From Acidobacteria bacterium RIFCSPLOWO2_12_FULL_66_21 (GTDB lineage: Bacteria; Acidobacteriota; Vicinamibacteria; Vicinamibacterales; 2-12-FULL-66-21), in assembly GCA_001767455.1 (NCBI GenBank), contig MELC01000079.1, positions 55,259-119,258 on the forward strand: a DNA stretch of 64,000 bases, given 5' to 3'. Under the pieces are notes generated by a model. That model was given only the letters and a program-made list of their open reading frames with translations. It did no database searches and was not told the DNA's origin. Positions 1 through 9,900 of the stretch are shown here, one piece after another (the stretch's first letter is position 1; every line of letters starts with the position of its first letter). A program made the translations under genes and the position numbers.

Positions 1-1
1 G

Positions 2-1213
2 TACTTCTCGACGTGGGTGCGCGGAGAGGTCGGCGCGGACAGGGCCGACTCGGTCTACGGCGTGATCACGGCGATCTCCATGGGAATCATCTTCATCGCG
101 TCGCCGCTGCTCGGCGCGATGACGGATCGGGCGCGCCGGCGCATGCCTTTCCTCGTCGTCAGCACCGTCGTCTGCGTCGGCTTCACGATGCTGCTCGCGC
201 GGTGGGGGTTCTACTTCACCGCCGTGTGCTTCGTCATCGCGAACATCGCCTACCAGGCGGGGCTGCAGTTCTACGACGCGATGCTGCCCGAGGTCAGCCA
301 CGAGGGGAACCGCGGCAAGATCAGCGGGATTGGCGTGGGCGTGGGATACCTCGGCTCCTATATCGCGATCGGGCTTGGCATGGACGCGGTGTTCGGGTCG
401 GCGGACAAGCCGTTCCTGTTTACCATGATCGCGCTGTTCTTCCTGCTGTTCGCGCTCCCCTGCTTTCTGTTCGTGAGAGAGCGCGGCAACCCCCACCCGC
501 GCGAGGTGTTCGGCTGGCAGATGGTCCGCGAGTCCACCGGCCAGACGTTGCACACGCTGCGGTCCGGCAGCGAGTATCCCGGGCTCGTCCGGTTCCTCGT
601 CGGCCGGGTGTTCTACACGGATCCGATCAATACCGTCATCTCGATCATGATGTTGTACACGATCAACGTGTCGGTGAACACGGGCCTGACGCAGCTGCAG
701 GGGGAGGAAGTCGGCAAGGTGATCATGATGACGGCAATCACCTTTGCCGTGATTGGCGGCTTCGCGTGGGGGTGGATCGTCGACAAGGTCGGGCCGAAGC
801 GCACGTTGAACTACGTGCTCTACATGTGGACGGGGGTCTTCCTGCTCGCCGCGGCGGTCGGCATCCTGGGCCTGCCGCTGGCGTTCCTCTACGTGGTGGC
901 GTGCTCCGCGGGATTCGCGCTCGGCGGGGTCTGGGCGGCGGACCGGCCCTACATGCTGCGGCTCGCGCCGCCGTCGCGGATCGGCGAGTTCTACGGTCTA
1001 TACGGGATGGTGGGACGGTTTTCAGCCGTCACCGGCCCCCTGATCTGGGCCGGCGTGAGCTGGCTCACGATTTCCGTGTTCGGCCTCGCGCCGCACGTCG
1101 GCGAGGGCATCGGCGTGCTGACGCTTCTCGTGTTGATCGTCGTCAGCTACGTGATCCTGCAGCCGGTGTCCGACACGCCGAAACACTGGACGGCGCGGAC
1201 TCACGGGCGATAG
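2..1213 (+). CDS. UMF1/Atg22-like MFS transporter (5' end outside window)
   Basis: Integral membrane transporter of the major facilitator superfamily. The reading frame is open from base 2, so the N-terminus lies upstream of the window; a GTG at 17 is not a convincing start. What is visible: a run of about ten hydrophobic segments, the loop DRARRRMPF after the first helices (MFS A-motif-like), and FYDAMLPEV followed by GKISGIGVGVGYLGSY. That last pair is the pattern of the UMF1 / vacuolar effluxer Atg22-like subgroup. Substrate is unknown; Atg22 relatives export amino acids, but this should not be transferred. The gene ends in a hairpin-forming repeat and is convergent with the next gene. Confidence 0.75.
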   Translation, partial: YFSTWVRGEVGADRADSVYGVITAISMGIIFIASPLLGAMTDRARRRMPFLVVSTVVCVGFTMLLARWGFYFTAVCFVIANIAYQAGLQFYDAMLPEVSHEGNRGKISGIGVGVGYLGSYIAIGLGMDAVFGSADKPFLFTMIALFFLLFALPCFLFVRERGNPHPREVFGWQMVRESTGQTLHTLRSGSEYPGLVRFLVGRVFYTDPINTVISIMMLYTINVSVNTGLTQLQGEEVGKVIMMTAITFAVIGGFAWGWIVDKVGPKRTLNYVLYMWTGVFLLAAAVGILGLPLAFLYVVACSAGFALGGVWAADRPYMLRLAPPSRIGEFYGLYGMVGRFSAVTGPLIWAGVSWLTISVFGLAPHVGEGIGVLTLLVLIVVSYVILQPVSDTPKHWTARTHGR

Positions 1214-1443
1214 CCTCAAATTCCAAACTCCAAACTCCAAACTCCAAACTCCAAACGCACTCCAAACGTCAAACGGCAAACGTCAAACGGCAAACCTCAA
1301 ACGGCAAACGTCAAACGGCAAACCTCAAACGGCAAACGTCAAACGGCAAACCTCAAACGGCAAACGTCAAACGGCAAACCCCGGTTTGGAGTTTGGAATT
1401 TGTCTGGCGTTTGAGGTTTGAAGTTTGGCGTTTGGAGTTCTCG
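1214..1443. repeat. Heptamer array with inverted second arm (intergenic giant hairpin)
   Basis: Between two convergent genes. Bases 1217-1260 are CCAAACT-type heptamers, 1261-1379 alternate TCAAACG and GCAAACG/C heptamers, and 1384-1439 carry the same words in inverse orientation. The 19 bases at 1217-1235 are the exact reverse complement of 1384-1402, so the whole block can fold into one long stem. It may serve as a bidirectional terminator; it has no coding potential that resembles a protein. Confidence 0.85.
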
Positions 1444-2334
1444 CTACCGGGACGAGATCGAGTAGCGGATGAGAACGCCCTCGACGAACTCCGCCTCGAT
1501 GCGCTGGTCGTCCTTCGAGAAGGTCGCCGTCGTCACCTTCAGCTTCCCTTCCATGCGATCGGCCGTTTTCTCCGGCTGGCCGAACGCGTCGAGCGCGTCC
1601 TGCCACGTCATGCCTTTGCGCGGGCCCGACGCGGGGCCGCGGGCCACCGCGGCCGGAGCCGTCTCCTTCCCGGGCCGCACCACCTTGTCGGCAAAGGGGA
1701 ACTCGACGTACTCCACCAGCGCCGCCATGATGCCGCCGGGGGTCACCCCCGCGGGCACGCCATTCTGGTACCGGATATTGAAACGCGAGCCGCCGTGAAG
1801 CCGCTGCTCGGCGATGCGCTGCTTCTTCTGCTCCGACGCGGTCTCAGCGACGGCGCGGTTGCGGCGATCTTCGTTCTCCCGATCGCGCCGCAGGTTGTCG
1901 AGGTCGGATTGCATCCGGCGCTTCCGCGCCGAATCCGTCTCGTTCTTGATGTCACGCTCGAGATTCTTTTCGCGCGTGCTCTTGGTCGCGCTCGGGACAT
2001 ACACGCTCGTGGACGTGTCATCCGAAAAGGTCCCGTACCCCCCGCCGCCGAGCTGAAACTCGATTAACTTGTCCTTGACGCGGATCCTCGTGATCATCAC
2101 CGACTCGCCGGACTTGAGCGCGATGCCCGTACTCTTCAGGCGCGCGCTGTACGCGCCGAAGTCGATGGGCCGCCGCGCGTCGGCATACACGTCGACGCCC
2201 TCCTGCGTCGCCGGCATGTCCATCTTGACGACGACCGTCTTGCCCTCGAAATAGTCCTTGAGGGCGGCTTCCGATTGCGCGTGAGCGGGCAGCGCCAGCA
2301 GTGTGGCACACGCCACCAGTAGCGGGGTTTTCAT
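1444..2334 (-). CDS. Exported protein of unknown function
   Basis: 296 residues with a clear signal peptide (cleavage after ALPAHAQ, about residue 20), so exported to periplasm or surface. Residues 25-115 look like a beta-rich domain (KTVVVKMDMPAT, KSGESVMITRIRVKD), followed by a charged helical stretch at about 120-175 rich in R, E, D and K that may form a coiled coil. The C-terminal 60 residues contain MTWQDALDAFGQPEK, which resembles the small repeat of lipoprotein SmpA/BamE-like folds (weak, by eye). A GAGAGG ribosome site sits just before the ATG. No function can be assigned; it is convergent with the upstream transporter. Confidence 0.75.
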   Translation of the reverse strand: MKTPLLVACATLLALPAHAQSEAALKDYFEGKTVVVKMDMPATQEGVDVYADARRPIDFGAYSARLKSTGIALKSGESVMITRIRVKDKLIEFQLGGGGYGTFSDDTSTSVYVPSATKSTREKNLERDIKNETDSARKRRMQSDLDNLRRDRENEDRRNRAVAETASEQKKQRIAEQRLHGGSRFNIRYQNGVPAGVTPGGIMAALVEYVEFPFADKVVRPGKETAPAAVARGPASGPRKGMTWQDALDAFGQPEKTADRMEGKLKVTTATFSKDDQRIEAEFVEGVLIRYSISSR

Positions 2335-2388
2335 GCAAACCTCTCGGAAACGGATTTGCTAGAGGATAAACCAGATCCGGCGCTCGAT

Positions 2389-2640
2389 CTACTTGTGGCA
2401 GCAGCCGTCGCCGCAGTCGCAGTGGCAGAGGTCAGCGGGGGCGGCGCCCGCGACGCCGGAGGGCTCGCGCGGGGCCCATCGGCCGCACGTCGCGCAGCGC
2501 TCGGTGTCTTCGACCGGCCTGGCCACGCCGTCCGCCTTGCAGCTCCACGGGTATTCCTCGAAAGCCGTCCAGAGGGGGTTTTCCTGGAAGAGCGTGGGCT
2601 CGGCCCAGCGGCACTGCTGCACGTTTCGGGGATCGGCCAT
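2389..2640 (-). CDS. Small cysteine-rich protein
   Basis: 83 residues from the ATG at 2640 (an in-frame start 19 codons upstream exists, but AGGAG lies 11 nt before this ATG). Contains WSCKADG, then ERCATCGRW, and a tail CHCDCGDGCCHK with five Cys in twelve residues, a pattern suited to binding zinc or other metals. The order W-x-C...C-x-x-C-G-R-W suggests a small zinc ribbon. No signal peptide, so probably cytoplasmic. Not recognised; real-gene status rests on the patterned cysteines and codon use. Confidence 0.55.
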   Translation of the reverse strand: MADPRNVQQCRWAEPTLFQENPLWTAFEEYPWSCKADGVARPVEDTERCATCGRWAPREPSGVAGAAPADLCHCDCGDGCCHK

Positions 2641-2818
2641 GGGGTGCGGTACTCCTGTCGCGGGACAGGCAGCAACACGGATGCCGCCGGTTTCCATCTC
2701 CAGATTACGCCAGAAACGCTCTCCTTTCAGACCTGGGAAACACCGACCTCCCGCGGCACGCCGAAAACCCGGCGGCGCGTGGTGAGCCGGATCCCCAGCG
2801 GCTTGCGCCTTAGCGGGT

Positions 2819-3493
2819 ATGAGCTACGGCCCATTGGCGGCGCTCGCCGTCGTGGCGGCGTCAGCCACGTTCGGCTTGGTTCCAGCCGCCCTGGCCCAGC
2901 AGCCCCCCGACCGGCTCGCACGCGGCGATGCGGCCGGTACGATCGGCTGGTTCAACGGCAACAAGTCGAATCTGTCGGGGCGCTCGTACAACAACTGGTA
3001 CACCCGGGCGGCCTACGGCGCCGCGCTGGTCGGCTGGTACTGGACCGATCATCACAAGACCGAGATCGAGTTCGGGGCCAGCAGCGCAGCCCGATTGTGG
3101 ACGTCGCTGGACGCGGTTGACGGCATCCCCGCGTACGGCTCGGCCGAGTACACCTTCTCGACGACGCGAATCGCCATCGCTCAGCAGTACCAGTTCCTCC
3201 GGAACGCCTGGGTGCACCCCCACGTCGCCGGTGGGCTCGACCTGACCTGGGAGCGCGTGACCGGGCACGAATCCGCCGTGTATCAGTACGATCGAACCAA
3301 CCCGCAGCCGCGGCTCCTGCGGGACGAGCGGGATGTTCCGCCCCGCACCGATGTGCACGCGCGGCCGTTCGCCGAGGCCGGGCTCAAGGCGTACGTCACC
3401 CCGCACGCCTTCTTCAGAAGCGACCTGCGGTTCGTCGGGATGAGGCGGCTGGACGAAGTCATCCTGCGGTGCGGGTTTGGGGTTGATTTCTAG
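2819..3493 (+). CDS. Outer-membrane beta-barrel-like exported protein
   Basis: 224 residues with an N-terminal signal peptide (AALAQQ at about 25-30) and alternating aromatic/polar segments typical of small outer-membrane barrels (WYTRAAYGAALVGWYW, EYTFSTTRIAIAQQYQF, HARPFAEAGLKAYVTP). It ends in GFGVDF, i.e. a C-terminal Phe as expected for BAM-inserted barrels. Role unknown. No good ribosome site precedes the ATG, so the start is less sure. Fourteen bases separate it from the lipoprotein gene that follows, suggesting co-transcription. Confidence 0.7.
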   Translation: MSYGPLAALAVVAASATFGLVPAALAQQPPDRLARGDAAGTIGWFNGNKSNLSGRSYNNWYTRAAYGAALVGWYWTDHHKTEIEFGASSAARLWTSLDAVDGIPAYGSAEYTFSTTRIAIAQQYQFLRNAWVHPHVAGGLDLTWERVTGHESAVYQYDRTNPQPRLLRDERDVPPRTDVHARPFAEAGLKAYVTPHAFFRSDLRFVGMRRLDEVILRCGFGVDF

Positions 3494-3507
3494 GAGCTGA
3501 AAACGTC

Positions 3508-3918
3508 ATGCGGCGAATGATTGCGGTGATGCTGTGCGCGGCCCTCTTCATGCCGGCGTGTGCGACGGGCGGGGCCGCGCGCGCCGAGTCTGCCCCGGCG
3601 CCCCCCTCGACGGCGGATCCCGCGCTGATGGCCTCCTACGTCGAACAACTGCCGGTGGGCTCACGCGTGCGGGTGCACACGACCGACGGCCGCAAGCTCT
3701 CCGCCACGCTTATGAAAGCCGACGACCGCGCCATCGTCGTCCAGGCCCGCACCCGGATCCCCGAGCCGCCGATCACCGTTCCCCTGGAGCAGGTTGTATC
3801 CGTTCAACTCGAGGCGAACAACGGCCCGGGCCGCGCGATTGCGATCGGCGCCGCCGCCGGCGCCGGTGCGGCCCTCGGCGTGTTTCTCGTCCTGCTGGCC
3901 ATCTTCGCTGGTGATTGA
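3508..3918 (+). CDS. Small lipoprotein with C-terminal glycine-rich membrane segment
   Basis: 136 residues. Signal with lipobox FMPAC (Cys at about 18), hence a lipid-anchored protein. Residues 45-105 (VEQLPVGSRVRVHTTDGRKL, then PLEQVVSVQLE) resemble a small SH3/Sm-like beta barrel found in many acidobacterial exported proteins. Residues 108-135 form a Gly/Ala-rich hydrophobic helix. AGGAGC overlaps the stop of the upstream barrel gene, supporting the ATG and an operon with it. Function unknown. Confidence 0.7.
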   Translation: MRRMIAVMLCAALFMPACATGGAARAESAPAPPSTADPALMASYVEQLPVGSRVRVHTTDGRKLSATLMKADDRAIVVQARTRIPEPPITVPLEQVVSVQLEANNGPGRAIAIGAAAGAGAALGVFLVLLAIFAGD

Positions 3919-3937
3919 ACAGGAGAACGGGAGGACG

Positions 3938-4205
3938 GGAGCAGCCCATCACACGGGGGCACGGATCACACGGAGACGCGCGGAGGGTGGCCCGTCTGGC
4001 CGCGCGATGCGCGATGAAGTGGCCTGAGATCCGCAAACGCAAGCACGCCCTGATCGTCCGCGTGTTTGCGTTTGTGGATCTCAGACCACTTCTAACGCCG
4101 GCCGGGGGATCGACACGGCCGGCGCCAGACGGGCCACCACCGACGTCTGCCTAGCTCCGTGCGTCCCCGTGTGCTCCGTGGCTCCGTGTAAGCCGTCTCC
4201 GCTTC
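3938..4205. repeat. Nested palindromic element, copy A (diverged)
   Basis: The 291-bp gap between the lipoprotein gene and the amidohydrolase is filled by a nested palindrome. Outer words CACGGAG/CACGGG (3951-3977) return as CTCCGTG words at 4155-4189. The middle stem is TGGCCCGTCTGG near 3988, with its exact complement CCAGACGGGCCA at 4126-4137. The core hairpin is 4018-4090 with a GATC loop, and a side hairpin GCCGGCC...GGCCGGC lies at 4098-4123. Same architecture as the copies at 32.4 and 42.0 kb, with different stem sequences. Confidence 0.8.
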
Positions 4206-4209
4206 TCCG

Positions 4210-5502
4210 TCACCTCTGTGGGCTCTTGTAGACCGTGCCGCCTTTCATCACGAATCGCACGTTTCTCAACGCGTGGATATCTCGTGTGGGATCGCCCTCA
4301 ACCGCGATGAGATCGGCGAGCAGCCCTTCCTTGACCTGGCCGATCCGGTTCTCCATGTGGAGCACGCGCGCGGCGAGTGACGTCGCGCTCTTCAGCGCGG
4401 CCACCGGCGGCATGCCGTAGTCCACCATCATCTCGATCTCGCGCGCGCTGTCGCCGTGCGTGAACACGCCGACGTCGCTGCCGCTCAGGATCGTGACGCC
4501 GGCGTCGAGCGCCGCCTTGAAGCTGGCGCGCTTGCGCGTGATGCCGGCGGGCTCGGGCGCCTGCCCCTTCTTCCACCCGGCGTACTGGCTCGTTGCGTCG
4601 CCGGCGGCCAGCGTCGCGCAGAGCGCGACGTTCCTCTCCGCCATCAGCTTGAAGATCTCCGGCGTGCCGCTGTCGCCGTGCTCGATCGTCTCGACGCCCG
4701 CGAGTACCGAGCGGCGCATGCCTTCAGGCGTGCTCGAGTGCGCGGACACAGGACGGCCGCTGCTGCGCGCGGTATCGACGATCAGCTTCAGTTCGTCGAG
4801 CGAGAAGGTCGGCGCAGCCTCGCCGTGGGCCCCCCAGCGATAGTCCGAGTACACCTTGATCCAGTCGGCGCCGTGTCCAATCTGGTCGCGGACGACACGG
4901 ACGAGATCGGCGCCGTCAGCCTCTTCCGCGCCCTGCGGCACACGCCATTCGAGCGAGAAGCCCTTCGGGCCGTAGCTGCCGGTGGCGACGATGGCCCGGG
5001 TCGAGACCAGCATCCGCGGGCCGGGGACGATCCCCTGGTCGACGGCTTGTTGCAGCTCGGCATCGGCGTAGCCCGCACCTTCGGTGCCGAGGTCGCGGAC
5101 GAGCGTGAAGCCCGCCATCAGCGTCGCGCGCAGATGGTTCACCGCGCGCGAGGTGCGCACGCCGAGCGACTCTCGCGCCACCTGGTCGTTCCACGGCGTC
5201 TCGTTGTACGGGTGCAGGAGCACGTGCGAATGCCCTTCGATGAGCCCCGGCAGCAGCGTCGTCCCCGGCATCTCGACGACAGTGGCGCCCGGAGACGCCA
5301 CGCCGGCGGCGGGACCGGCCGCGTCAATCCGATCCCCCCGCACGCGCACCGCCCACCCCTCGTGCATGGAGTCGCCATCGAATACGCGCGCCGGCTTCAA
5401 CACGGTGACGGTGTCGCGCGAGGGCGCCTGCGGCCCCTGCGCGGCCGGCGCCGTCTCCATCGCGAGCGACACCGCCGCAAGAGCGACAAGCAGCCGTTTC
5501 AT
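4210..5502 (-). CDS. Exported metal-dependent amidohydrolase (imidazolonepropionase-like)
   Basis: 430 residues: signal peptide (1-21), N-terminal composite beta-sandwich, then a TIM-barrel. Metal-site residues visible: GHSH at 90-93, the candidate bridging Lys in [10 protein letters not shown] (K216), H255 (VSAHSS), H275 (IEHGDSG) and D343 (GSDVG). This set matches the amidohydrolase branch that includes prolidase-like and imidazolonepropionase-like enzymes; likely it cleaves a small amide or dipeptide in the periplasm, but the substrate is not readable. Its start lies 4 nt beyond the stop of the paralogous gene that follows on the right, so the two (5507-6775 first) are probably one transcript. 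Confidence 0.85.
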   Translation of the reverse strand: MKRLLVALAAVSLAMETAPAAQGPQAPSRDTVTVLKPARVFDGDSMHEGWAVRVRGDRIDAAGPAAGVASPGATVVEMPGTTLLPGLIEGHSHVLLHPYNETPWNDQVARESLGVRTSRAVNHLRATLMAGFTLVRDLGTEGAGYADAELQQAVDQGIVPGPRMLVSTRAIVATGSYGPKGFSLEWRVPQGAEEADGADLVRVVRDQIGHGADWIKVYSDYRWGAHGEAAPTFSLDELKLIVDTARSSGRPVSAHSSTPEGMRRSVLAGVETIEHGDSGTPEIFKLMAERNVALCATLAAGDATSQYAGWKKGQAPEPAGITRKRASFKAALDAGVTILSGSDVGVFTHGDSAREIEMMVDYGMPPVAALKSATSLAARVLHMENRIGQVKEGLLADLIAVEGDPTRDIHALRNVRFVMKGGTVYKSPQR

Positions 5503-5506
5503 GCGA

Positions 5507-6775
5507 TCACCTGATGGCCCTTCCGCCCTTCATCACGAACGCGACGTGCCGGAGCGCGGTGATGTCCGTCAACGGATTGCCCGTGACCGCGACGAGGTCC
5601 GCTTCCCGGCCGGGCTCGATCGTGCCGATCCGGTCTCCCATGCGCAGCGAAGCCGCGGCGATGGAGGTCATCGACGAAATCGCGTCGACCGGCGCCTGGC
5701 CGCCATTCTGCACCCGCACGATGGCCTCCTCGACGTTGCGGCCGTGCGCCCCGGCGACCGCGTCCGTGCCGAACACGATCTTCAGCCCCTTGACCTTCAA
5801 CGCCCGCTTGAACATCTCGAGCACGACAGGGATCGCCTTCTCCATGTGGGCGAAACCCTCCTCGTTGTAGTTGCCGATGCCGAGGAAGCGCGGCTTGTTC
5901 TCGAGGTAGTTCTGGAGCACGAGGCCGACGTTCGGATCGAAGAACGTGCCTTTCTCCGCCATGAGGGTCAACACCTCGTCTGTGGCGAAGGTCCCGTGCT
6001 CGATCTGCGTGCACCCGGCGAGGACCGCCGCCTTGATCGACTCGGCGCTGTGCGCGTGGACCAGCGTCCGCAGGTGCACGCCGTTCGCCTCCCCGCACGC
6101 CGCCTGCAACTGCTCGTCGCTCATCGTCTGCGTCCCGCCGTCGCGGATGCTCGCTGACGCAAAGAGCTTGATGAGGTCCGCCCCGTCCGCCGCGGCCTTG
6201 CGGACCGCGTCGCGCAACTGGTCGGGCGTCGCCGGCTGACGGTTGGTGCCGCCGGTGCGCTCGTTGATCTGGCGGATCGACGTCAGGATGCGCGGCCCCG
6301 GGAGGAGGCCCCGGTTGATCGCGTTCTTCAGCTCCACGTCCGAGGGCGAGCCGGCGCTCTGCACCGTGGTGAATCCGTTCACGAGCGTCTGATAGGCATT
6401 CTCGGCGCCGTAGAGCGCCTGCTCGGCGGGCGTTTCTCCGCGGTTGTCCATCCGGCCGTCTTTCCCGAAGTGCCAGCCGATGTGGACGTGCGTATCGATC
6501 CACCCCGGCATCAGCGTCATCCCGCTCAGATCGTAGGTGGCCTTTCCGACCGCGCGGCCAATCCGCGCGATCTTCCCGTTCTCGATCCGCAGGACGACGT
6601 CACGCGCGAGATTGCCGCGGCCATCGAGGACGACCCCGGCGCGGATGGTGACCGGCGCGGGCGGCGCCTGCTGCACCGGCGCCACCGCGGGTGCAGCCGG
6701 CGCCTGCCCGGCCGGCGGCTGCGCCGCCAGAGTGCCGCCAATCAGCAGCGATAACGCAACACCCCACCGTCTCAT
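5507..6775 (-). CDS. Exported metal-dependent amidohydrolase, paralogue of the neighbour
   Basis: 422 residues from the ATG at 6775; a longer in-frame reading upstream runs through a dispersed repeat and is not believed. Signal peptide ([19 protein letters not shown]) followed by a Pro/Ala-rich linker (20-42), then the amidohydrolase fold: DTHVHIG (H96, H98), DLIKLFAS (bridging Lys), LVHAHS, IEHGTF, and FGTDA. Closely spaced upstream of the second amidohydrolase, so likely a tandem duplication with diverged specificity. The only ribosome-site-like GGAG is supplied by the 131-bp repeat that ends 5 nt before the ATG. Confidence 0.85.
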   Translation of the reverse strand: MRRWGVALSLLIGGTLAAQPPAGQAPAAPAVAPVQQAPPAPVTIRAGVVLDGRGNLARDVVLRIENGKIARIGRAVGKATYDLSGMTLMPGWIDTHVHIGWHFGKDGRMDNRGETPAEQALYGAENAYQTLVNGFTTVQSAGSPSDVELKNAINRGLLPGPRILTSIRQINERTGGTNRQPATPDQLRDAVRKAAADGADLIKLFASASIRDGGTQTMSDEQLQAACGEANGVHLRTLVHAHSAESIKAAVLAGCTQIEHGTFATDEVLTLMAEKGTFFDPNVGLVLQNYLENKPRFLGIGNYNEEGFAHMEKAIPVVLEMFKRALKVKGLKIVFGTDAVAGAHGRNVEEAIVRVQNGGQAPVDAISSMTSIAAASLRMGDRIGTIEPGREADLVAVTGNPLTDITALRHVAFVMKGGRAIR

Positions 6776-6780
6776 CCTAG

Positions 6781-6911
6781 ACCGGGGCTCCGCCCCGGAC
6801 CCCGGCTCGGTCGCTCGCGGGGACCCCTCCGCCCCGCGCCGCTCCCTTCCACCCCAACGCGCAAAGAACGCGCGTCGGGGGCCCCGGCTCGCGGGCGCGC
6901 CGTGCGCGCCG
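6781..6911. repeat. 131-bp dispersed repeat, copy 1, abutting a start codon
   Basis: Nearly the same sequence recurs at 38585-38715. Contains inverted words (GGGGCTCCGCCCC; GCGCG...CGCGC pairs; GGCGCGCCGTGCGCGCC). It lies between the amidohydrolase start and the end of the BNR-repeat gene, and its right end in the sense of the gene (GGAGCCCCGGT) stops exactly 5 nt before the ATG at 6775. Confidence 0.85.
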
Positions 6912-6961
6912 CCGTTATGCAGTACTGACAACAGAGTTCTCGCAAGGCATCGCATAACGGC

Positions 6962-9900
6962 CTAGCGCACCTCTGTGGATGGCCCGAGGAGCCGGTCGAG
7001 TTCCGCCTTGATCGTGTCGAGCTCCTTCTTCAACGTGGTGTATCGCTCGATCGCGTCGCGGCCGATCTTCTGGTCGGCTCTCGCGGTCATGCCGGCAAGA
7101 TAGGTGATGTGCGCCTGGAGGCCCGGCTTGCCGTAGCGCACCGGCTCCGTCAGGAGCTTCGCCGCGATCGCGTCCACCTGGCGCGCCTTGTCGGCGTCGG
7201 CGCCGGCCGCCCCGCGGAGCTTCGTCTGCGCGTCGCGGACACGTCTTACCACCTCGTTGACCTGGGCGACGAGGTCGCGCGCGCGCATGTTGTGCGCGAA
7301 CTGCTCCTTGAGATCGGCCACCGTCGTGCCTTCGGCGGCGACGTTGGGATCGATCCGGACGCTGAACGGTTCGGTCTTCGTCGTCGCGCCCACCTTCAAG
7401 CGCGCCTGGTAGGAACCGGGGGGCAAGGCGAGGCCGGACTGATGCCGCACGTCCCAGATGAACCGGTTGACGCCGGCGTTCTTCGTCACGCGGTTCGCGT
7501 TCGCATTGCCGCGGCCGCGCCCGAATCCCTGCGGCGCGTCCGGATCGTCGGGATCGCCGCCGCCGCCGCGCCCGCCGCGCCCGCGGCCGCCGCCGAGCGC
7601 CGGCGCGTCGCTGTTGTAGGAGGTCACCACCGTCCCCGCCGCGTCGAGAATCTCGATCGTCACCGGGCCGCTCGGCGCGGACGGCACGTAGTACTCGATC
7701 ATCGGTCCGAGCGCGCTCACTGTCGTGCGGTATCCGTCGCGCGGCTTGTACAACTGGACGTCGGACGCGGAGGTCTGCGCCGTGATCTGGTGCAGCGCGC
7801 TGACGTTGTCGAGGATCCAGAACGCGCGCCCTTGCGTGGACACCACCAGATCCTTCCGGTGGACCTTGATGTCGGTGATCGGCACGTTCGGCAGATTGAG
7901 CTGGAAGGACTGCCAGTCGGCGCCGTTGTCGAACGAGATGTACATCCCGAATTCCGTGCCGGCATACAGCAGCCCTTCGCGATCGGGATCCTCGCGGACC
8001 ACGCGCGTGGGCGTGTCGGCCGGGATGCCGTTCTTGCCGTCGGTCAGCCGCTTCCAGGTTTTCCCGTAGTCGTCCGTCTTGTAGATGTACGGCTGGTAAT
8101 CGCCGAGCAGGTAGCGATACACGGCGTAGTAGGCGGAGCCGCGGCGATGCGGCGACGCTTCTATCCACTGCACGCGGCCGCCCGGCTCGAGGTCCTTCGG
8201 CGTGATGTTCGTCCAGGTCTTCCCGTTGTCGCGCGTGACATGGAACGGTCCGTCGTTCGAGCCGGTCCAGATCACGCCGGTCTCCAGCGTGGACTCGGTG
8301 ATGGCGTAGAGCGTGCTGTAGAACTCTTCGCCGGTGACGTCGCGCGTGATCGGCTCGCCGCTGGCCCCCTGGCAGCAATCCGGATTCGCGGTCAGGTCGG
8401 GTGAGAGCTTCTCCCACGTCACGCCCTTGTCGCGCGTGCGGTGCAGGTACTGCGAGCCGTAATAGAGAACCTCGGGGTCGTGCGGCGACAACGCCATCGG
8501 CGACACGCGCTGCATGCGGTAGATGAGATCCCGCCCCGGGTTCCCGTACAGCGACTGCGCGCCGATCCAGTAGTTCTTCGACTGACCCGTCTTCAGGTTC
8601 ATCACCGAGTACTGCCCCTTGCAGGACCCGTAGACGATGTCCGGGTTCTTCGGATGCGGGATGATCGGCCCGGTCTCGCAGCCCGGCCCGTTGCGCCAGT
8701 CGTCGCGGTTGAACGGCTGCGCCTGGCTCGTGATGATGAGCGTGCTGCTGTCCTGCTGCGCGCCGTACAGTTTGTAGGGGAACTGGCCGTCGAGCCACAC
8801 GCCGTAGATTTCGGAGGTGGGCTGGTTCATCTGCAACGACCACGTGGCGCCACCGTCGAACGAGACGTTCGCGCCGCCGTCGTTCGACTGGATCATGGTC
8901 TTCCCGTCCTTCGGGTTGATCCAGATGTCGTGGTTGTCGCCGTGCGGCGTCCGAAGCGACGTGAACGTCTTCCCGCCGTCGATGGACTTGAAGAAGCCCT
9001 CCGCGCCGGCGTACACGACGTCCGCGTTGGTCGGATCGGCGCCGAGCGTCGTGTAATAGAACGGCCGCTGGACGAGCGACCCCTGCGAGTTCATCAGCGC
9101 CCAGGTCTGCCCCGCGTCATCCGAGCGATAGAATCCGCCGCCGGGCAGCGCCTCGACGAGCGCGTACACGCGATCCGGTTTCGCGTTGGTCACCGCAAGG
9201 TTGCCTTTACCGATCAGGTCGCCCGGCAGACCGGCCGCGATCTTCGTGAAATGCTCGCCGGCATCGGTGCTCTTGTAGAACCCGCCATCCTTCGAGCCGC
9301 TGATGATCGTCCACGGCTTCCGTTCGAGGCGCGACATCCAGGCATAGACGACGTTCGGGTTGCCCGGCTGGAGCTCGACGTCCATCGCGCCGACGCCGTC
9401 GTTGACGAATAACACCTTGCGCCACGTCTTGCCGCCGTCGTCGGTCTTGAAGACCCCCCGCTCGTCGTTGCGCTTGAACGCGTCGCCGTTGGCCGCCACC
9501 CAGACGATGTTCGGATTGGTGGGGTGAATGCGGACGGCGCCTATCTGACCTGCGTTGTAGAGACCGATGAACTGCCAGGTGTCGCCGCCGTTCGTGGTCT
9601 TGTAGACCCCGCGCCCGGTGGACACGTTGCTGCGGACGCCGTCGGAGCCGGTGCCGACATAAACGATGTTTGGATCGGAGTCAGCCACCGCGATCGAGCC
9701 CATCGACCCGAGCGGGATCTTGCCGTCGCCGATCGGCGTCCAGGTGACGCCGCCGTCGGTCGTCCGGAAGAGTCCGCCGCTGGCGACACCCATGTAGAAG
9801 GTCTTCGGCTGCGACGGTACGCCCGTGACGGTGGTCACCCGGCCGCCGCGCGACGGCCCGACCAGCCGGTACTGCAGCCCGGCGAACAGTTTCGGATCGA

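Noticed and set aside
1216..1379. Possible CRISPR array
   Set aside because: Units are 7 bp and contiguous with no spacers, and no cas genes are in the window.
6776..6955. N-terminal extension of the amidohydrolase
   Set aside because: Its 60 codons lie in the 131-bp dispersed repeat; the ATG at 6775 starts a proper signal peptide.
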